64,000 nucleotides of DNA from Salinirubellus litoreus (GCF_037335815.1 NZ_CP147841.1:1488001-1552000), one strand, 5' to 3'; shown: positions 1 to 7,934, counted from the first letter of the stretch. Made by a program: numbers and translations. The notes: generated from the sequence alone by a model not told the origin.

Positions 1-34
1 CACCCGCGTTCCGACGCCGGGAGACGAATCTCCC

Positions 35-892
35 TCAATCGCCGTTTCGCGGGACCATCCTCGCGCCGGCGGGGTCGATCTCGGTGATCTCGGGGTCGTA
101 CCCCGCATCGGAGAGCCCGGAGTCGAGGGCGAACACGGTCGGGCCGCCGGCCGCGACCGCCGCCTCCCCGCCCGCGCGGCTCACCGCCTCGACCGTCTCC
201 CGGAGCTCGTCGGTGAGCAGGTCGGCCTCGCGGGCGAACCGACGCGAGGCCCGCATGAAGACGGGGAGCGTCGGTTCCGAGACGACCGCCGAGAGGGCAC
301 GCCCGGCCGCGCCCGAGCGCAGGTCGCTCGCCTCGGGCGGCGGCAGTTCGGCGTCGATCTCGAGGAGACCATCGAGCGTGAGGTACTCGACTCGACCCCG
401 AGCGGGTATCCCATCGGTCCGGTTGTGGGCCGGCCCGCCGGGTTCGAGGCGGAGCGGGACGCCGCCGCGGGCCCCCGCGACGACGTCACCGAGACCCGTT
501 CCCGCCTGCACCTCCGCGCCGTGGGCGACCGTGAGGAGTTCGTCCTCCGAGAGCACGCGGTCGAGGACGGCGTTCGCCGCGAGCGCCGCCCCGAGCGCGA
601 CCGCACCCGTCAGACCGAACCCCGCCCCCGGCACCAGGTGCGTCTCGGCCTCGACGCGGGCACCCGGCACCCGGAGCGCCCCGAGCACCCGCGAGACGGC
701 CTCTAACTCGACCGGCTCGCCGTTCAACTCGACGACGAGTTCGTCTCCTCCCGTGGGTCGGACGGTCACCCGGACGCCCTCGGAGACGACGATACCGCCA
801 CCGCGTGCGCCCGCCGCCGTGGGGTCGTCCGCGCGGTGGACGCCCGAGAACCCCGACAGGTGGCCGGGCACGAACGCCGTCGCTTCGTTCAT
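35..892 (-). CDS. pantoate kinase (GHMP family)
   Basis: Archaeal pantoate kinase, which phosphorylates pantoate to 4-phosphopantoate in the archaeal route to coenzyme A, in the cytoplasm. The 285-residue product opens with the family-typical AFVPGHLSGF segment followed by a basic/glycine turn (AGARGGGIV), and has the glycine-rich GHMP phosphate loop (PGAGFGLTGAVALG) near residue 90. Length fits the family. I chose the ATG at 892 because the conserved N-terminus begins there; an in-frame ATG at 913 would add seven residues. The usual partner, 4-phosphopantoate-beta-alanine ligase, is not visible and may lie before position 1. A short hairpin (19-34, 6-bp stem) follows the stop and could be part of a terminator, without a T-tract. 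Family identification is from motifs only. Confidence 0.88.
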   Translation of the reverse strand: MNEATAFVPGHLSGFSGVHRADDPTAAGARGGGIVVSEGVRVTVRPTGGDELVVELNGEPVELEAVSRVLGALRVPGARVEAETHLVPGAGFGLTGAVALGAALAANAVLDRVLSEDELLTVAHGAEVQAGTGLGDVVAGARGGVPLRLEPGGPAHNRTDGIPARGRVEYLTLDGLLEIDAELPPPEASDLRSGAAGRALSAVVSEPTLPVFMRASRRFAREADLLTDELRETVEAVSRAGGEAAVAAGGPTVFALDSGLSDAGYDPEITEIDPAGARMVPRNGD

Positions 893-967
893 CGTATCGG
901 GATCCACCGGCACGGACTAAACGTCTCGGGGTCGCTCAGCCAGTGGAGGGGAGTTCTCCGGGGGCGA

Positions 968-1387
968 TCAGCCGGACTTCCCAGCCAGCGTTCGCCGGGC
1001 GGCGACGGCGAACTCCTCGAAGGCGTCGATGTCCATCGCGTCCGTCGTCACGAGTACGCCCTCCTCGCCGTCGTTGACGCGTGCGACGTAGCCGTCGGTG
1101 AACGTCCGGAGGGTGAACAGGTACTCGCCCAGGGACGGCTCGACGCCCGGCTCGTCGGTAAGGGTCCGATAGGTCTCGCGTGTGGAGAACCCGAGCCGTT
1201 CGTTCTCGACGAGAGCGTGCTTTGCTTCGTGGGCCGCCGACGGTTCGACGCCGAGGTCCGACCGGAGGTAGAGCACCTCGAAGTCCTCGGGCGTGAAGCG
1301 GACGACGCTCCTGAGGGTGTCCCCAAGGGCCGTTCGGCTGAGCGAGACGAGCGAGTCAGCGTACGCCGGTGACGTTTCGATCGCCAT
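968..1387 (-). CDS. haloarchaeal protein of unknown function (DUF7522-like)
   Basis: Acidic 139-residue soluble protein with no membrane segment. The pattern FEVLYLRSDLGVEPS in the middle and a C-terminal beta/alpha half resemble a small haloarchaeal family that I recall as DUF7522; the family number is from memory. No catalytic motif is visible. It is divergent from the TetR gene at 1536 and its start lies only nine bases from a strongly palindromic AT-rich block (1396-1437), so its promoter is inside that block. The role is unknown; the shared control region suggests it could be under the neighbouring regulator. Confidence 0.7.
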   Translation of the reverse strand: MAIETSPAYADSLVSLSRTALGDTLRSVVRFTPEDFEVLYLRSDLGVEPSAAHEAKHALVENERLGFSTRETYRTLTDEPGVEPSLGEYLFTLRTFTDGYVARVNDGEEGVLVTTDAMDIDAFEEFAVAARRTLAGKSG

Positions 1388-1395
1388 GCATTAGG

Positions 1396-1437
1396 AACGT
1401 ATCGTGAATATATATTCATTTCTACGACCGATACGTT
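1396..1437. promoter_or_regulatory. divergent promoter with nested palindromes
   Basis: A 9-bp inverted repeat (AACGTATCG at 1396-1404, CGATACGTT at 1429-1437) encloses a perfect 14-bp palindrome TGAATATATATTCA (1405-1418), which also supplies a TATA-like core. It sits between the DUF7522-like gene (minus, start 1387) and the TetR gene (plus, start 1536). The symmetry suggests binding by a dimeric regulator, most simply the TetR protein itself; that is inference. Confidence 0.55.
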
Positions 1438-1535
1438 ATTTTCGAAGGTAGGAGAGGCCACGATGGTCGAAGCTCGATCCAGGCAGGACGAGGGCGGAGG
1501 GAAAGCCGTTTACTCCCCCGGTACCACCCCGACGC

Positions 1536-2171
1536 ATGACCGAGGACGCCGTGTCGGACCTGCCCCCCGACGCCCGCGAGGAGATCGCCGAGGCCGTCCG
1601 CTCGGCGCTCGCCAGACACGGCTACGCCGGGCTGACGACGCGGAAGGTCGCCGCCGAGTCCGAGAAGAGCGAGGCGTTCTTCTTCTATCACTGCGATACG
1701 AAGGCCGACCTCATCCTCGTGTTCCTCGAGTGGGCGACCGAGTGGTCGGCGGACCGGTTCGCGGCCACGGCGGCCGAGCCCGACCCCGTGAGGAAGCTCT
1801 ACCTGGCCTGTGACTGCCTGCTCGGCGACCCCGACGACGAGTTCGAGCGCGGGATGAACGTCGCGATGATGGAGCTGCTCTCATACGCCCCACACGACGC
1901 GGCGTTCCGCGACCGACTGGAGGCCTACGAACGGCGCGTCCTCTCCGATCTCGCGGACATCATCGGGGGTGGGATCGAAGCGGGCGTGCTCCGGGAGGTC
2001 GACCCCGGGGCGACCGCCGCGTTCCTCCTGATGGCCGCCGACGGCACCGCCGGGGCGGTCCACGCACTCGGCATGCGCGACGTCGAGGCGAACGTCCGCG
2101 AGCGCCTGTTCGATTACCTCGCGACGAACCTCCTCGCCGAGGGCGTCGAGCCCCCCGAAGACTACCAGTAG
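1536..2171 (+). CDS. TetR/AcrR-family transcriptional regulator
   Basis: 211-residue DNA-binding regulator. Residues about 12-60 form the TetR helix-turn-helix, with the typical YAGLTTRKVAAESEKSE recognition part followed by FFFYHCDTKADLIL, matching the conserved FYYHF-K-dLl pattern. The C-terminal two thirds are helical and would hold the ligand and dimer domain; the ligand cannot be read from sequence. It faces the SHOCT/DUF4188 operon tail to tail and is divergent from the DUF7522-like gene. Inverted repeats in both neighbouring promoters (1396-1437 and 3121-3141) are candidate operators. In haloarchaea such regulators usually repress nearby export or stress genes; here the target is inferred only from position. 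Confidence 0.9.
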   Translation: MTEDAVSDLPPDAREEIAEAVRSALARHGYAGLTTRKVAAESEKSEAFFFYHCDTKADLILVFLEWATEWSADRFAATAAEPDPVRKLYLACDCLLGDPDDEFERGMNVAMMELLSYAPHDAAFRDRLEAYERRVLSDLADIIGGGIEAGVLREVDPGATAAFLLMAADGTAGAVHALGMRDVEANVRERLFDYLATNLLAEGVEPPEDYQ

Positions 2172-2196
2172 AGTCGATCGGGTTCCGGCTCCGGGG

Positions 2197-2589
2197 TCAG
2201 CGCCCCGGTCCGCCGGCGTGGAGGTACTCGCGGGCGTCGTCGACCGTCTCCGTTCCGAGGAGCCGCTCAACCCGGCGCTCGAACGTCGCCTCGTCGATCT
2301 CCCCGCGGGCGTAGCGCCCCCGGAGTTCCGCCAGGGCGGCGTCCTCCGACGTCCGGCGGTCGTCGGTCGGGTGTCGGTCGTCCGGGCGCGCCCGACGCTC
2401 GTACCGACCGGCCACACCGACGGCGATCGGGAGCACCCCACCGAACCCGAGCGGGTAAGCGATCCAGGCCCACGGGACCCCGAGTGCGCCGAGACCGAAC
2501 GCGACGGCGAGGACGGCCACGGTCACACCCCCGGCGACCAGCCCGATCAGTGGACCGGGAGCGCTCGGTCGCGCCGAGCGGTGATTCAT
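2197..2589 (-). CDS. small membrane protein with C-terminal SHOCT domain
   Basis: 130-residue protein with two membrane segments (about residues 12-34 and 39-60), a charged linker and a C-terminal SHOCT motif (about 85-115: ALAELRGRYARGEIDEATFE). SHOCT domains are short oligomerisation helices common in haloarchaeal membrane proteins. Its start codon overlaps the stop of the upstream DUF4188 gene by four bases (ATGA at 2586-2589), so the two are translationally coupled. The function is unknown; the coupling suggests a joint role with the DUF4188 protein. Confidence 0.82.
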   Translation of the reverse strand: MNHRSARPSAPGPLIGLVAGGVTVAVLAVAFGLGALGVPWAWIAYPLGFGGVLPIAVGVAGRYERRARPDDRHPTDDRRTSEDAALAELRGRYARGEIDEATFERRVERLLGTETVDDAREYLHAGGPGR

Positions 2590-3104
2590 CGCTCTCCCCC
2601 CTCGGTAGCCACGGGCCCGTCCGCCTCACCGGTGCGGCCGAGTCGACCCGTCGCCGACTCACGGGGTCCGGTCGCCGGCACCAGTTCGCTCCCCGCCGCA
2701 GCGCCCAGTCCCGAAGCGGGCATGTGCCGGTAGACCGTCTCGTACCCGTCCCCCGAAACCAGGTAGGTCTCGTGCCAGATACCCACCGTGTCGTCCTCGC
2801 CCGCCAGACGGTCGAACCGGCTCCACCACGTCCGGTGTTCGGTGCCCAGGTCGCGGGCGTACTCCCGGAGCGTCTCGAAGGACTCCCAGTACTGGAGGAC
2901 GGTGAGCTCGCGCAGTCCCGACCGGAGGAACCGCGAACCGAGCAGTCCCTCCCGCTCCTGCTCCTCGACCATCCGCGGGGCGCTCAGTACCACCGGGAGC
3001 CAGCGGTGGACGTTCCGGAGGCGGTTGATCCGCATCCCGACGAGGAAGACGACGAAGTCGTCGGCCCGTTCGGCGTGCAGTCGGTCGTGACGTATCTCGA
3101 CCAT
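2586..3104 (-). CDS. DUF4188 family protein
   Basis: 172 residues. The first 130 match the DUF4188 pattern, a dimeric alpha-beta barrel-like fold related to small monooxygenases: a membrane-compatible start (VVFLVGMRINRL), a central LQYWESFETLREYARD and a HRTWWSRFDRL segment. The C-terminal 40 residues are low complexity and probably disordered. No cofactor motif is visible and the biochemical role is unknown. It is first gene of a two-gene operon with the SHOCT protein, and its promoter carries an inverted repeat (3121-3141) that could be an operator for the TetR protein encoded 0.4 kb away. Confidence 0.8.
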   Translation of the reverse strand: MVEIRHDRLHAERADDFVVFLVGMRINRLRNVHRWLPVVLSAPRMVEEQEREGLLGSRFLRSGLRELTVLQYWESFETLREYARDLGTEHRTWWSRFDRLAGEDDTVGIWHETYLVSGDGYETVYRHMPASGLGAAAGSELVPATGPRESATGRLGRTGEADGPVATEGGER

Positions 3105-3120
3105 GTGCTGAGCAAGTACT

Positions 3121-3141
3121 CACTCAACATAAATCTGAGTG
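3121..3141 (-). promoter_or_regulatory. candidate operator in the DUF4188 promoter
   Basis: CACTCA (3121-3126) and TGAGTG (3136-3141) form a perfect inverted repeat with a 9-base AT-rich spacer whose complement contains a TATA-like TTTATG. It lies 17 bases upstream of the DUF4188 start, so a bound dimer would block transcription start. Candidate binder: the TetR protein at 1536-2171 (inference). Confidence 0.45.
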
Positions 3142-3325
3142 TTTACCTAGCTCGGATCGTTGGATCCCCTCCGGAGGGGTGCTCCCACGGCACGAGGCCG
3201 GAGCGAGCTTCCCCCTGCGGTTGCAGGCAGCCGCTACTTCGCGCTGGACGCGCGTGGTTGGGGACGAGCGCCGCCCGGCCGACGCCGGCACCGATAGCCG
3301 GGGCCGGAGCGGGAACACGACAACC

Positions 3326-3553
3326 ATGACCGAACTCGACAGGGACACGCTGCTCGACCTGGTCGTCAACGTCATCCCGATCGGAATACTCGGATTCTTC
3401 AGCCTCCTGTTCATCGCGTTCAACCCGTGGGGCTGGGACCCGTTCCCGATCCTCATCACGCACTTCCTCACCCTGTTCCCGCTCGCGATACTGGTGGTGG
3501 TGACCTACGTCGCGGGACGGGTCATCCAGCGGGACGAAGCCGAGAGCGCCTGA
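3326..3553 (+). CDS. small membrane protein, DUF6684-like (cox-cluster type)
   Basis: 75 residues with two transmembrane segments (about 11-32 and 42-62) separated by a short NPWGWDPFP loop. The start MTELDRDTLLDLVVNVIPIG and the loop resemble the haloarchaeal DUF6684 proteins often found beside cytochrome oxidase genes. No oxidase gene is present here, so this copy is isolated. The ATG at 3326 was chosen because upstream in-frame sequence is arginine-rich and not protein-like. Probably an assembly or accessory protein for a respiratory complex, by family association only. Confidence 0.72.
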   Translation: MTELDRDTLLDLVVNVIPIGILGFFSLLFIAFNPWGWDPFPILITHFLTLFPLAILVVVTYVAGRVIQRDEAESA

Positions 3554-3598
3554 GCCGGCGGGATAACTCGGCTAACTCCCGTCGTAAGCGGCGAGAGC

Positions 3599-3623
3599 TT
3601 ATATGCGATTACGCTGTAGTACA
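3599..3623 (+). promoter_or_regulatory. toxin-antitoxin promoter with small palindrome
   Basis: TTATATGC (3599-3606) is a TATA box at about the right distance for a leaderless transcript starting near the ATG at 3633. The 9-bp palindrome TGTAGTACA (3615-3623) lies between TATA box and start codon, where an autoregulating antitoxin would bind. Confidence 0.45.
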
Positions 3624-3632
3624 ACGTGACAC

Positions 3633-3935
3633 ATGCCCTCGATCAGCGCGCGGCTCCCGGACGAGGAGGCCGAAGAACTGGAGCGGGTCGCCGAGATGCT
3701 CGGGGAGGACAAGAGCTCAGTCATCCGGAAGGCGCTCTCGGAGGGACTGCACGACCTGCGGGTCCGGCGGGCCATCGAGCGGTACCAGACGGGGGAGGTG
3801 TCGGTCAAGCAGGCCGCACGCATCGCTGGCGTGAGCCTAGGGGAGTGGCTGGGGATCGCCCGCGAGCGGAACCTCACGACTCAACTGAGCCCCGAGGACC
3901 TCGAACGCGACGCGGACACCGCGCTCGATCTGTGA
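3633..3935 (+). CDS. UPF0175-type antitoxin with ribbon-helix-helix start
   Basis: 100-residue antitoxin of a type II toxin-antitoxin module. Residues 2-45 read as a ribbon-helix-helix DNA-binding domain (SISARLPDEEAEELERVAEM). Residues about 50-85 match UPF0175 (RAIERYQTGEVSVKQAARIA), itself a helix-turn-helix-like fold. The C-terminal tail is acidic and likely binds the toxin. The stop overlaps the GTG start of the PIN gene (GTGA at 3932-3935). A short palindrome upstream fits autoregulation. Assignment rests on domain pattern plus the coupled PIN gene. Confidence 0.88.
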   Translation: MPSISARLPDEEAEELERVAEMLGEDKSSVIRKALSEGLHDLRVRRAIERYQTGEVSVKQAARIAGVSLGEWLGIARERNLTTQLSPEDLERDADTALDL

Positions 3936-4483
3936 AGATCTTCCTCGACGCGACGACGCTCATCGCGCTAGGTGAGATCGGGGAGCTTGATCTGTTGACC
4001 TCGTTCGACGGTGAGCTTTGGCTCTTGACTCCCGTTAATCAGGAGGTCACCACTGAGCCAGCCAGAAGTAATCTCTCCGAACGGATCGAACGGACGGACG
4101 TTCTTATCGTCGGGCTCGGCGACCTACTGGAGGAAGCGAAGGACGCAAAGGAAGAAGCGAAGCGGATCCTCGATGAGGAGACGGTAAACGGTGACGTCGC
4201 GATAATCACCAAGGTCATCCAATCACGGAGAAAGGAAGTAGACGTTGCGATCGTCTCCGACGACCGCCGCCTCCGTACCGTGGCGGAGGGCCTCGGAGCC
4301 CGCGTCACTGGCACCATCGGGATCGTCGTCCGGACAGTTGCGGAGGGTCGACTCACCGAACAGGAAGGAAAGGACCTCATCAGGCGACTCGACAGTCGCG
4401 GCCTCCACATGACCGGCGAACTCCGGGGGAGAGCGGACAGGCTGATCGAGGACGCGACACGAGAGAACGGGGACGAAGACTGA
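3932..4483 (+). CDS. DUF3368-type PIN-like toxin
   Basis: 183-residue PIN-fold protein, the presumed RNase toxin of the module. The first acidic residue is in FLDATTLIALGEIG, the second conserved acidic block is about residues 90-100, and the signature DDRRLRTVAEGLGARVTGTI is typical of DUF3368. The GTG at 3932 was selected because it gives the overlap with the antitoxin stop and starts exactly at the conserved VKIFLDA strand. Codon use is less GC-rich than in neighbouring genes (for example cttgactcccgttaatcagg), which suggests horizontal acquisition. It ends six bases before the aspS stop, tail to tail. Confidence 0.87.
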   Translation: MKIFLDATTLIALGEIGELDLLTSFDGELWLLTPVNQEVTTEPARSNLSERIERTDVLIVGLGDLLEEAKDAKEEAKRILDEETVNGDVAIITKVIQSRRKEVDVAIVSDDRRLRTVAEGLGARVTGTIGIVVRTVAEGRLTEQEGKDLIRRLDSRGLHMTGELRGRADRLIEDATRENGDED

Positions 4484-4489
4484 CGGGAT

Positions 4490-5794
4490 CTACGGACTCA
4501 GACGCTGGCGATCCCGCGGGAACAGCACCGCCTCACGGATGTTCGGCAGGTCGAGCATCGTCATGACGAGCCGCTCGACGCCGTAGGCCCAGCCGGCGTG
4601 GGGGGGCATCCCGTATTTGAACATCTTGGTGTAGTACTCGAACTGGTCGGGGTCGAGCCCCTGCTGTTCGAACCCCGCGACCAGTTCCTCGTAGCGGTGC
4701 TCGCGCTGGCCACCGGAGACGAGTTCCATCCGCGGGTGCATCAGGTCGAACCCCTTCGAGAGGTCGGGGTCGTCGTCGTAGTCCTGGATGTAGAACGGCT
4801 TGATCTCGCTGGGCCAGTCGGTGACGAAGTAGTGCCCGCCGATCTCCTCGCCGAGGGCCTTCTCGGCCTCCGTGGAGAGGTCGTCGCCCCACCCGAGGAA
4901 CTCGTCGAGTTCGCCCGTGGCGTTGACCCGCTCGATCGCCTCCTCGTAGGTGAGCCGGGGGAACGCCTCCTCGGGGACATCGAACTCCTCGGCGAACCCG
5001 AGGGTCTCGAGCTGTTCCCCGCAATTCTCCTCGACGGCCTCGTAGGCCGCCCTCAGGGTTCCCTCGCAGACGTCCATCGCCTCGTGGTGGTCGACGAACG
5101 CCGACTCGAAGTCGATCATCGTCGCCTCGTTCAGGTGTCGCGGGGTGTTGTGCTCCTCGGCGCGGAAGATCGGGCCGATCTCGAACACCCGCTCCAGCCC
5201 CGAGCCAACCATCAGCTGTTTAAATAGTTGGGGGGACTGGTTCATGAACGCCTCGCGGCCGAAGTAGGTGATCGGGAAGAGTTCGGTGCCCCCCTCGGTT
5301 CCGGTGGCGACGATCTTCGGCGTGTTGATCTCCGTACAGCCCACCGACCGGAAGTACTCGCGGACGCCCCGCAGGACCTCGGCGCGGATCTCGAAGATCG
5401 CCTTGGCCTCCTCGCGCCGCAGGTCGAGCGTGCGGTTGTCGAGCCGGGTCGAGAGCTCGGCGTCGACCTTCCCGGACGGGTCGAGCGGGAGTTCGGGTTC
5501 GGCGGGAGCCAGCACCTCGACGCTCTCGGGGACGATCTCGACGTCCGTGGGAGCGCGGGGTTCCTCCTCGACGGAGCCGGTGACGGTCACGACCGACTCC
5601 CGGGAGACGTCGGTGCCGGTCTCGACGAGGTCGTCGTCCATCTCGTCCTTCTCGAACTTCACCTGTATCCTCCCGGAAGTGTCCCTGACGATCAGGAACG
5701 CGATCCCCCCGAGGTCGCGTATCTCGTGGGCCCACCCGGCCACCGTGACGGTGTCACCGGGCTCCGCGTCCGCGGCGTAGGTTCGGCCTTCCAT
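4490..5794 (-). CDS. aspS: aspartate-tRNA(Asp/Asn) synthetase
   Basis: 434-residue class IIb aminoacyl-tRNA synthetase of archaeal type, lacking the large bacterial insertion domain. An N-terminal OB-fold anticodon-binding domain (residues 1-105, TVAGWAHEIRDLGGIAFLIV) precedes the catalytic core: flipping-loop region GTEGGTELFPI, motif 2 FRAEEHNTPRHLNEA, and motif 3 GWAYGVERLVMTML near the C-terminus. It charges tRNA-Asp; many archaeal enzymes of this type also charge tRNA-Asn with Asp for later amidation by GatCAB, but whether this one discriminates cannot be settled by eye. Single gene; its upstream region faces the TRIC gene. Confidence 0.95.
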   Translation of the reverse strand: MEGRTYAADAEPGDTVTVAGWAHEIRDLGGIAFLIVRDTSGRIQVKFEKDEMDDDLVETGTDVSRESVVTVTGSVEEEPRAPTDVEIVPESVEVLAPAEPELPLDPSGKVDAELSTRLDNRTLDLRREEAKAIFEIRAEVLRGVREYFRSVGCTEINTPKIVATGTEGGTELFPITYFGREAFMNQSPQLFKQLMVGSGLERVFEIGPIFRAEEHNTPRHLNEATMIDFESAFVDHHEAMDVCEGTLRAAYEAVEENCGEQLETLGFAEEFDVPEEAFPRLTYEEAIERVNATGELDEFLGWGDDLSTEAEKALGEEIGGHYFVTDWPSEIKPFYIQDYDDDPDLSKGFDLMHPRMELVSGGQREHRYEELVAGFEQQGLDPDQFEYYTKMFKYGMPPHAGWAYGVERLVMTMLDLPNIREAVLFPRDRQRLSP

Positions 5795-6022
5795 ACCGTC
5801 GACTACTCGGAGTCGCTCCTAAAATCCACCCATCCGGCTCCGTCGAGACCCCGGTGCCGTGATGGGTCTCCGGAGTCGGACTCGGTGGGGACGCGCGTGC
5901 CGACCCCTGCTTCCGTCCAGGGGGTCACGGACGGACGGGGAAGTTACCGCCGTGAGAGGCCGTCGATCCCCGATAAGAGCGGCTCGGAGCACTCAAGGGG
6001 GCCGTTCCCCTAGGACGGGCGA

Positions 6023-6679
6023 ATGGATCAGAACCTCCTGGCGGTGCTGTTCGGTGATCCATTTACGGCGATGACCACGGTCGGGCTGGTCGCGTTCGCC
6101 CTCGTCGGGTCGTCCAAGGCGATCCGCGAGGGGTTCGACCTGCTCGGTGTCACCATCGTCGGTCTGGCGATGGCGTTCGCCGGCGGGGCGACCCGCGACC
6201 TCCTCGTGGCACGGGTTCCGCTGGTGCTCCAGTCCCCGATCGAGATCGGTCTGGGACTGCTCGGGGTCGGGCTGGCGATCGCGCTGAGCGTCGTCTTCAC
6301 CTCCCCGGAGACGCATCCGATCACGCTCGTCTCGGACGCCATCGGGCTCGCCGCCTTCGCCACGACCGGCGCGATCGTCGCGACCGGGGCGGGCGTATCG
6401 GTGTTCGGTGTCGTCGCCATCGCGACGATCAACGCCGTGGGCGGTGGCGCGCTCGCGGACATCCTCCTCGACCGGTCGCCGTTCGTGCTCTTCGAGGACT
6501 TCTACGCCACCTGTGCGGTCCTGGGCGGGAGCGCCTACTGGATAGCGGGAGCGCTGGGGGCAACCGGGAGTACGGCCGCCGCGGTGTGTGCGGCGGTGAC
6601 CGTCGTGACCCGGCTGGCCGCGGTCACCTACGGGTGGACCCTGCCGACGGTCCAGAACCTGGAACTACCGAGGGAGTAG
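6023..6679 (+). CDS. TRIC-like (UPF0126) cation channel family membrane protein
   Basis: 218 residues, about seven membrane segments arranged as two repeats. Each repeat carries the family glycine motif: AFAGGATRDLLV near residue 58 and AVGGGALADILLDR near residue 145. Prokaryotic UPF0126 proteins are homologues of the trimeric intracellular cation channels that pass potassium. The ATG at 6023 starts directly before the first membrane helix. It stands alone, divergent from aspS. Substrate in this organism is not shown; potassium would fit a salt-in halophile. Confidence 0.87.
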   Translation: MDQNLLAVLFGDPFTAMTTVGLVAFALVGSSKAIREGFDLLGVTIVGLAMAFAGGATRDLLVARVPLVLQSPIEIGLGLLGVGLAIALSVVFTSPETHPITLVSDAIGLAAFATTGAIVATGAGVSVFGVVAIATINAVGGGALADILLDRSPFVLFEDFYATCAVLGGSAYWIAGALGATGSTAAAVCAAVTVVTRLAAVTYGWTLPTVQNLELPRE

Positions 6680-6901
6680 TCCGGTCACGGGCGGCGGACG
6701 GTGTTCGCGTTCGGCCCGCTACGTCGACCGAGCGACCGTTTCGGCGTGGAGCGATGGGTGACTTGACGAGGCCCCCGGGATACACCCTCCCCGCTCGTCG
6801 CGCCGTCGAGGATCTCTTTCCGGTCGAACGGGCCGAGATACCCGCCCACCCTGCGAGGGCCAACAGAAAGCGTTAATCGCCGCGCTCCGATAGGCCCGTC
6901 C

Positions 6902-7255
6902 ATGGCAGACGAGGACGAGGAGGATTCGGGGCCCATCGTCGAACTCGGCGAGGGCGACCCCGTCGAGGGCGCGCCGCTCGCACGTGTCGCCTCGCGGCTG
7001 TTCTACGGCATCGAGCGGAGCGAGGTGATCCGCCGCGAGGGGGAGACGACCATCAGGACGCCCGGCGGCCCACAGGAGCTCGGGGACGTCCTCGACGGTA
7101 TCGACGAGACCTACTTCGACACGCGCCAGGCGCTCGTCGACGCCGTCGAGGACGCCGTCGGAACCGGCCCGGTCCCGACGACCGACGGCGAGCGTGAGGT
7201 TCCGACCATCGGCGAAGAGGAGGAAGAGGAGGCCGACACAGCGGACGACGAGTGA
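6902..7255 (+). CDS. DUF5789 family protein
   Basis: 117-residue very acidic soluble protein. The core (about 20-85) has the DUF5789 pattern, including PLARVASRLFYGIERSEV and the IRTPGGPQELGDVL hairpin; the last 20 residues are nearly all Glu, Asp and Ala. Widespread in haloarchaea, function unknown. Its stop lies four bases before the CPBP-like gene, so the two form an operon. Confidence 0.82.
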   Translation: MADEDEEDSGPIVELGEGDPVEGAPLARVASRLFYGIERSEVIRREGETTIRTPGGPQELGDVLDGIDETYFDTRQALVDAVEDAVGTGPVPTTDGEREVPTIGEEEEEEADTADDE

Positions 7256-7259
7256 ACGG

Positions 7260-7934
7260 ATGTCGGTCGCCTCGGCCGTCAGGACCCGCCTGGGCAGGGT
7301 AACCTGGATCCAGCGGGCGCTCCTGTTCGGCCTGTTGCTGGCGGCCGTCTGGACCGGCTGGGAAACGAGGGGGCTCACCGCCCGGATGCTGAAGGACGTC
7401 GTCGTCTACATCCTCCTCCCGGCGACGCTCGCGGCGACCCACGGTCGCCGGCTCGGCTGGCGGGTCGACCGCCGCGCGGTTCGGAACACCGTCCTCCTCG
7501 CGCTGTTCGTCCTCCCGTTCTACGTCGTCGGCTCGGCGCTCCCGAGCGTCCGGGCGTTCTACCCGATGTGGGGCGGGAGCCTCGACGGGTACCTCCCCCA
7601 CGCCCTCCAGCAGTTCGTGATCGTGATCGCCGCCGAGACGTACTACCGGGGTCTGCTCTGTGTGGGGATCCGCGACCTCGGGCGGAAGGCCGCGTTCGTC
7701 AGCCCCGTCATCTACGCGTTCCACCACATCGGCAAGCCACCCATCGAACTCCTGCTCTCGGGGCCGACCGACGTGCTGTTCGGGCTCGTCGACTACGAGA
7801 GCGACTCCATCCTCCCCTCGGTCGTCGCACACGGCGGCGGTCTCGCGCTGCTCGACTGGCTGGTGCTCCACGACCCCCTCTTCGCGCCCGAGGCGGTCCT
7901 CCGGTGGCTGTCGTGGGTGCCGGTGCCGCTGTGA
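7260..7934 (+). CDS. CPBP-like intramembrane protein with degenerate protease motifs
   Basis: 224 residues with about six membrane segments. The CPBP/Abi abortive-infection protease fold is suggested by AETYYRGLL (motif 1 is normally EExxxR; here the first Glu is Ala), FHHIGKP (motif 2, FxxxH-like) and VVAHGGGLAL (motif 3 normally HxxxN; the Asn is absent). With one Glu and the His residues kept it may still be a protease or may be a non-catalytic relative. It follows the DUF5789 gene by four bases. The ATG at 7260 is preferred over the upstream one at 7194, which would overlap that gene. Confidence 0.7.
   Translation: MSVASAVRTRLGRVTWIQRALLFGLLLAAVWTGWETRGLTARMLKDVVVYILLPATLAATHGRRLGWRVDRRAVRNTVLLALFVLPFYVVGSALPSVRAFYPMWGGSLDGYLPHALQQFVIVIAAETYYRGLLCVGIRDLGRKAAFVSPVIYAFHHIGKPPIELLLSGPTDVLFGLVDYESDSILPSVVAHGGGLALLDWLVLHDPLFAPEAVLRWLSWVPVPL

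Noticed and set aside
19..34. Hairpin GGGAGA-CGAA-TCTCCC after pantoate kinase as a terminator
   Set aside because: Only six base pairs, no T-tract on the minus strand, and the window begins 18 bases away, so context is missing; mentioned only under the gene.
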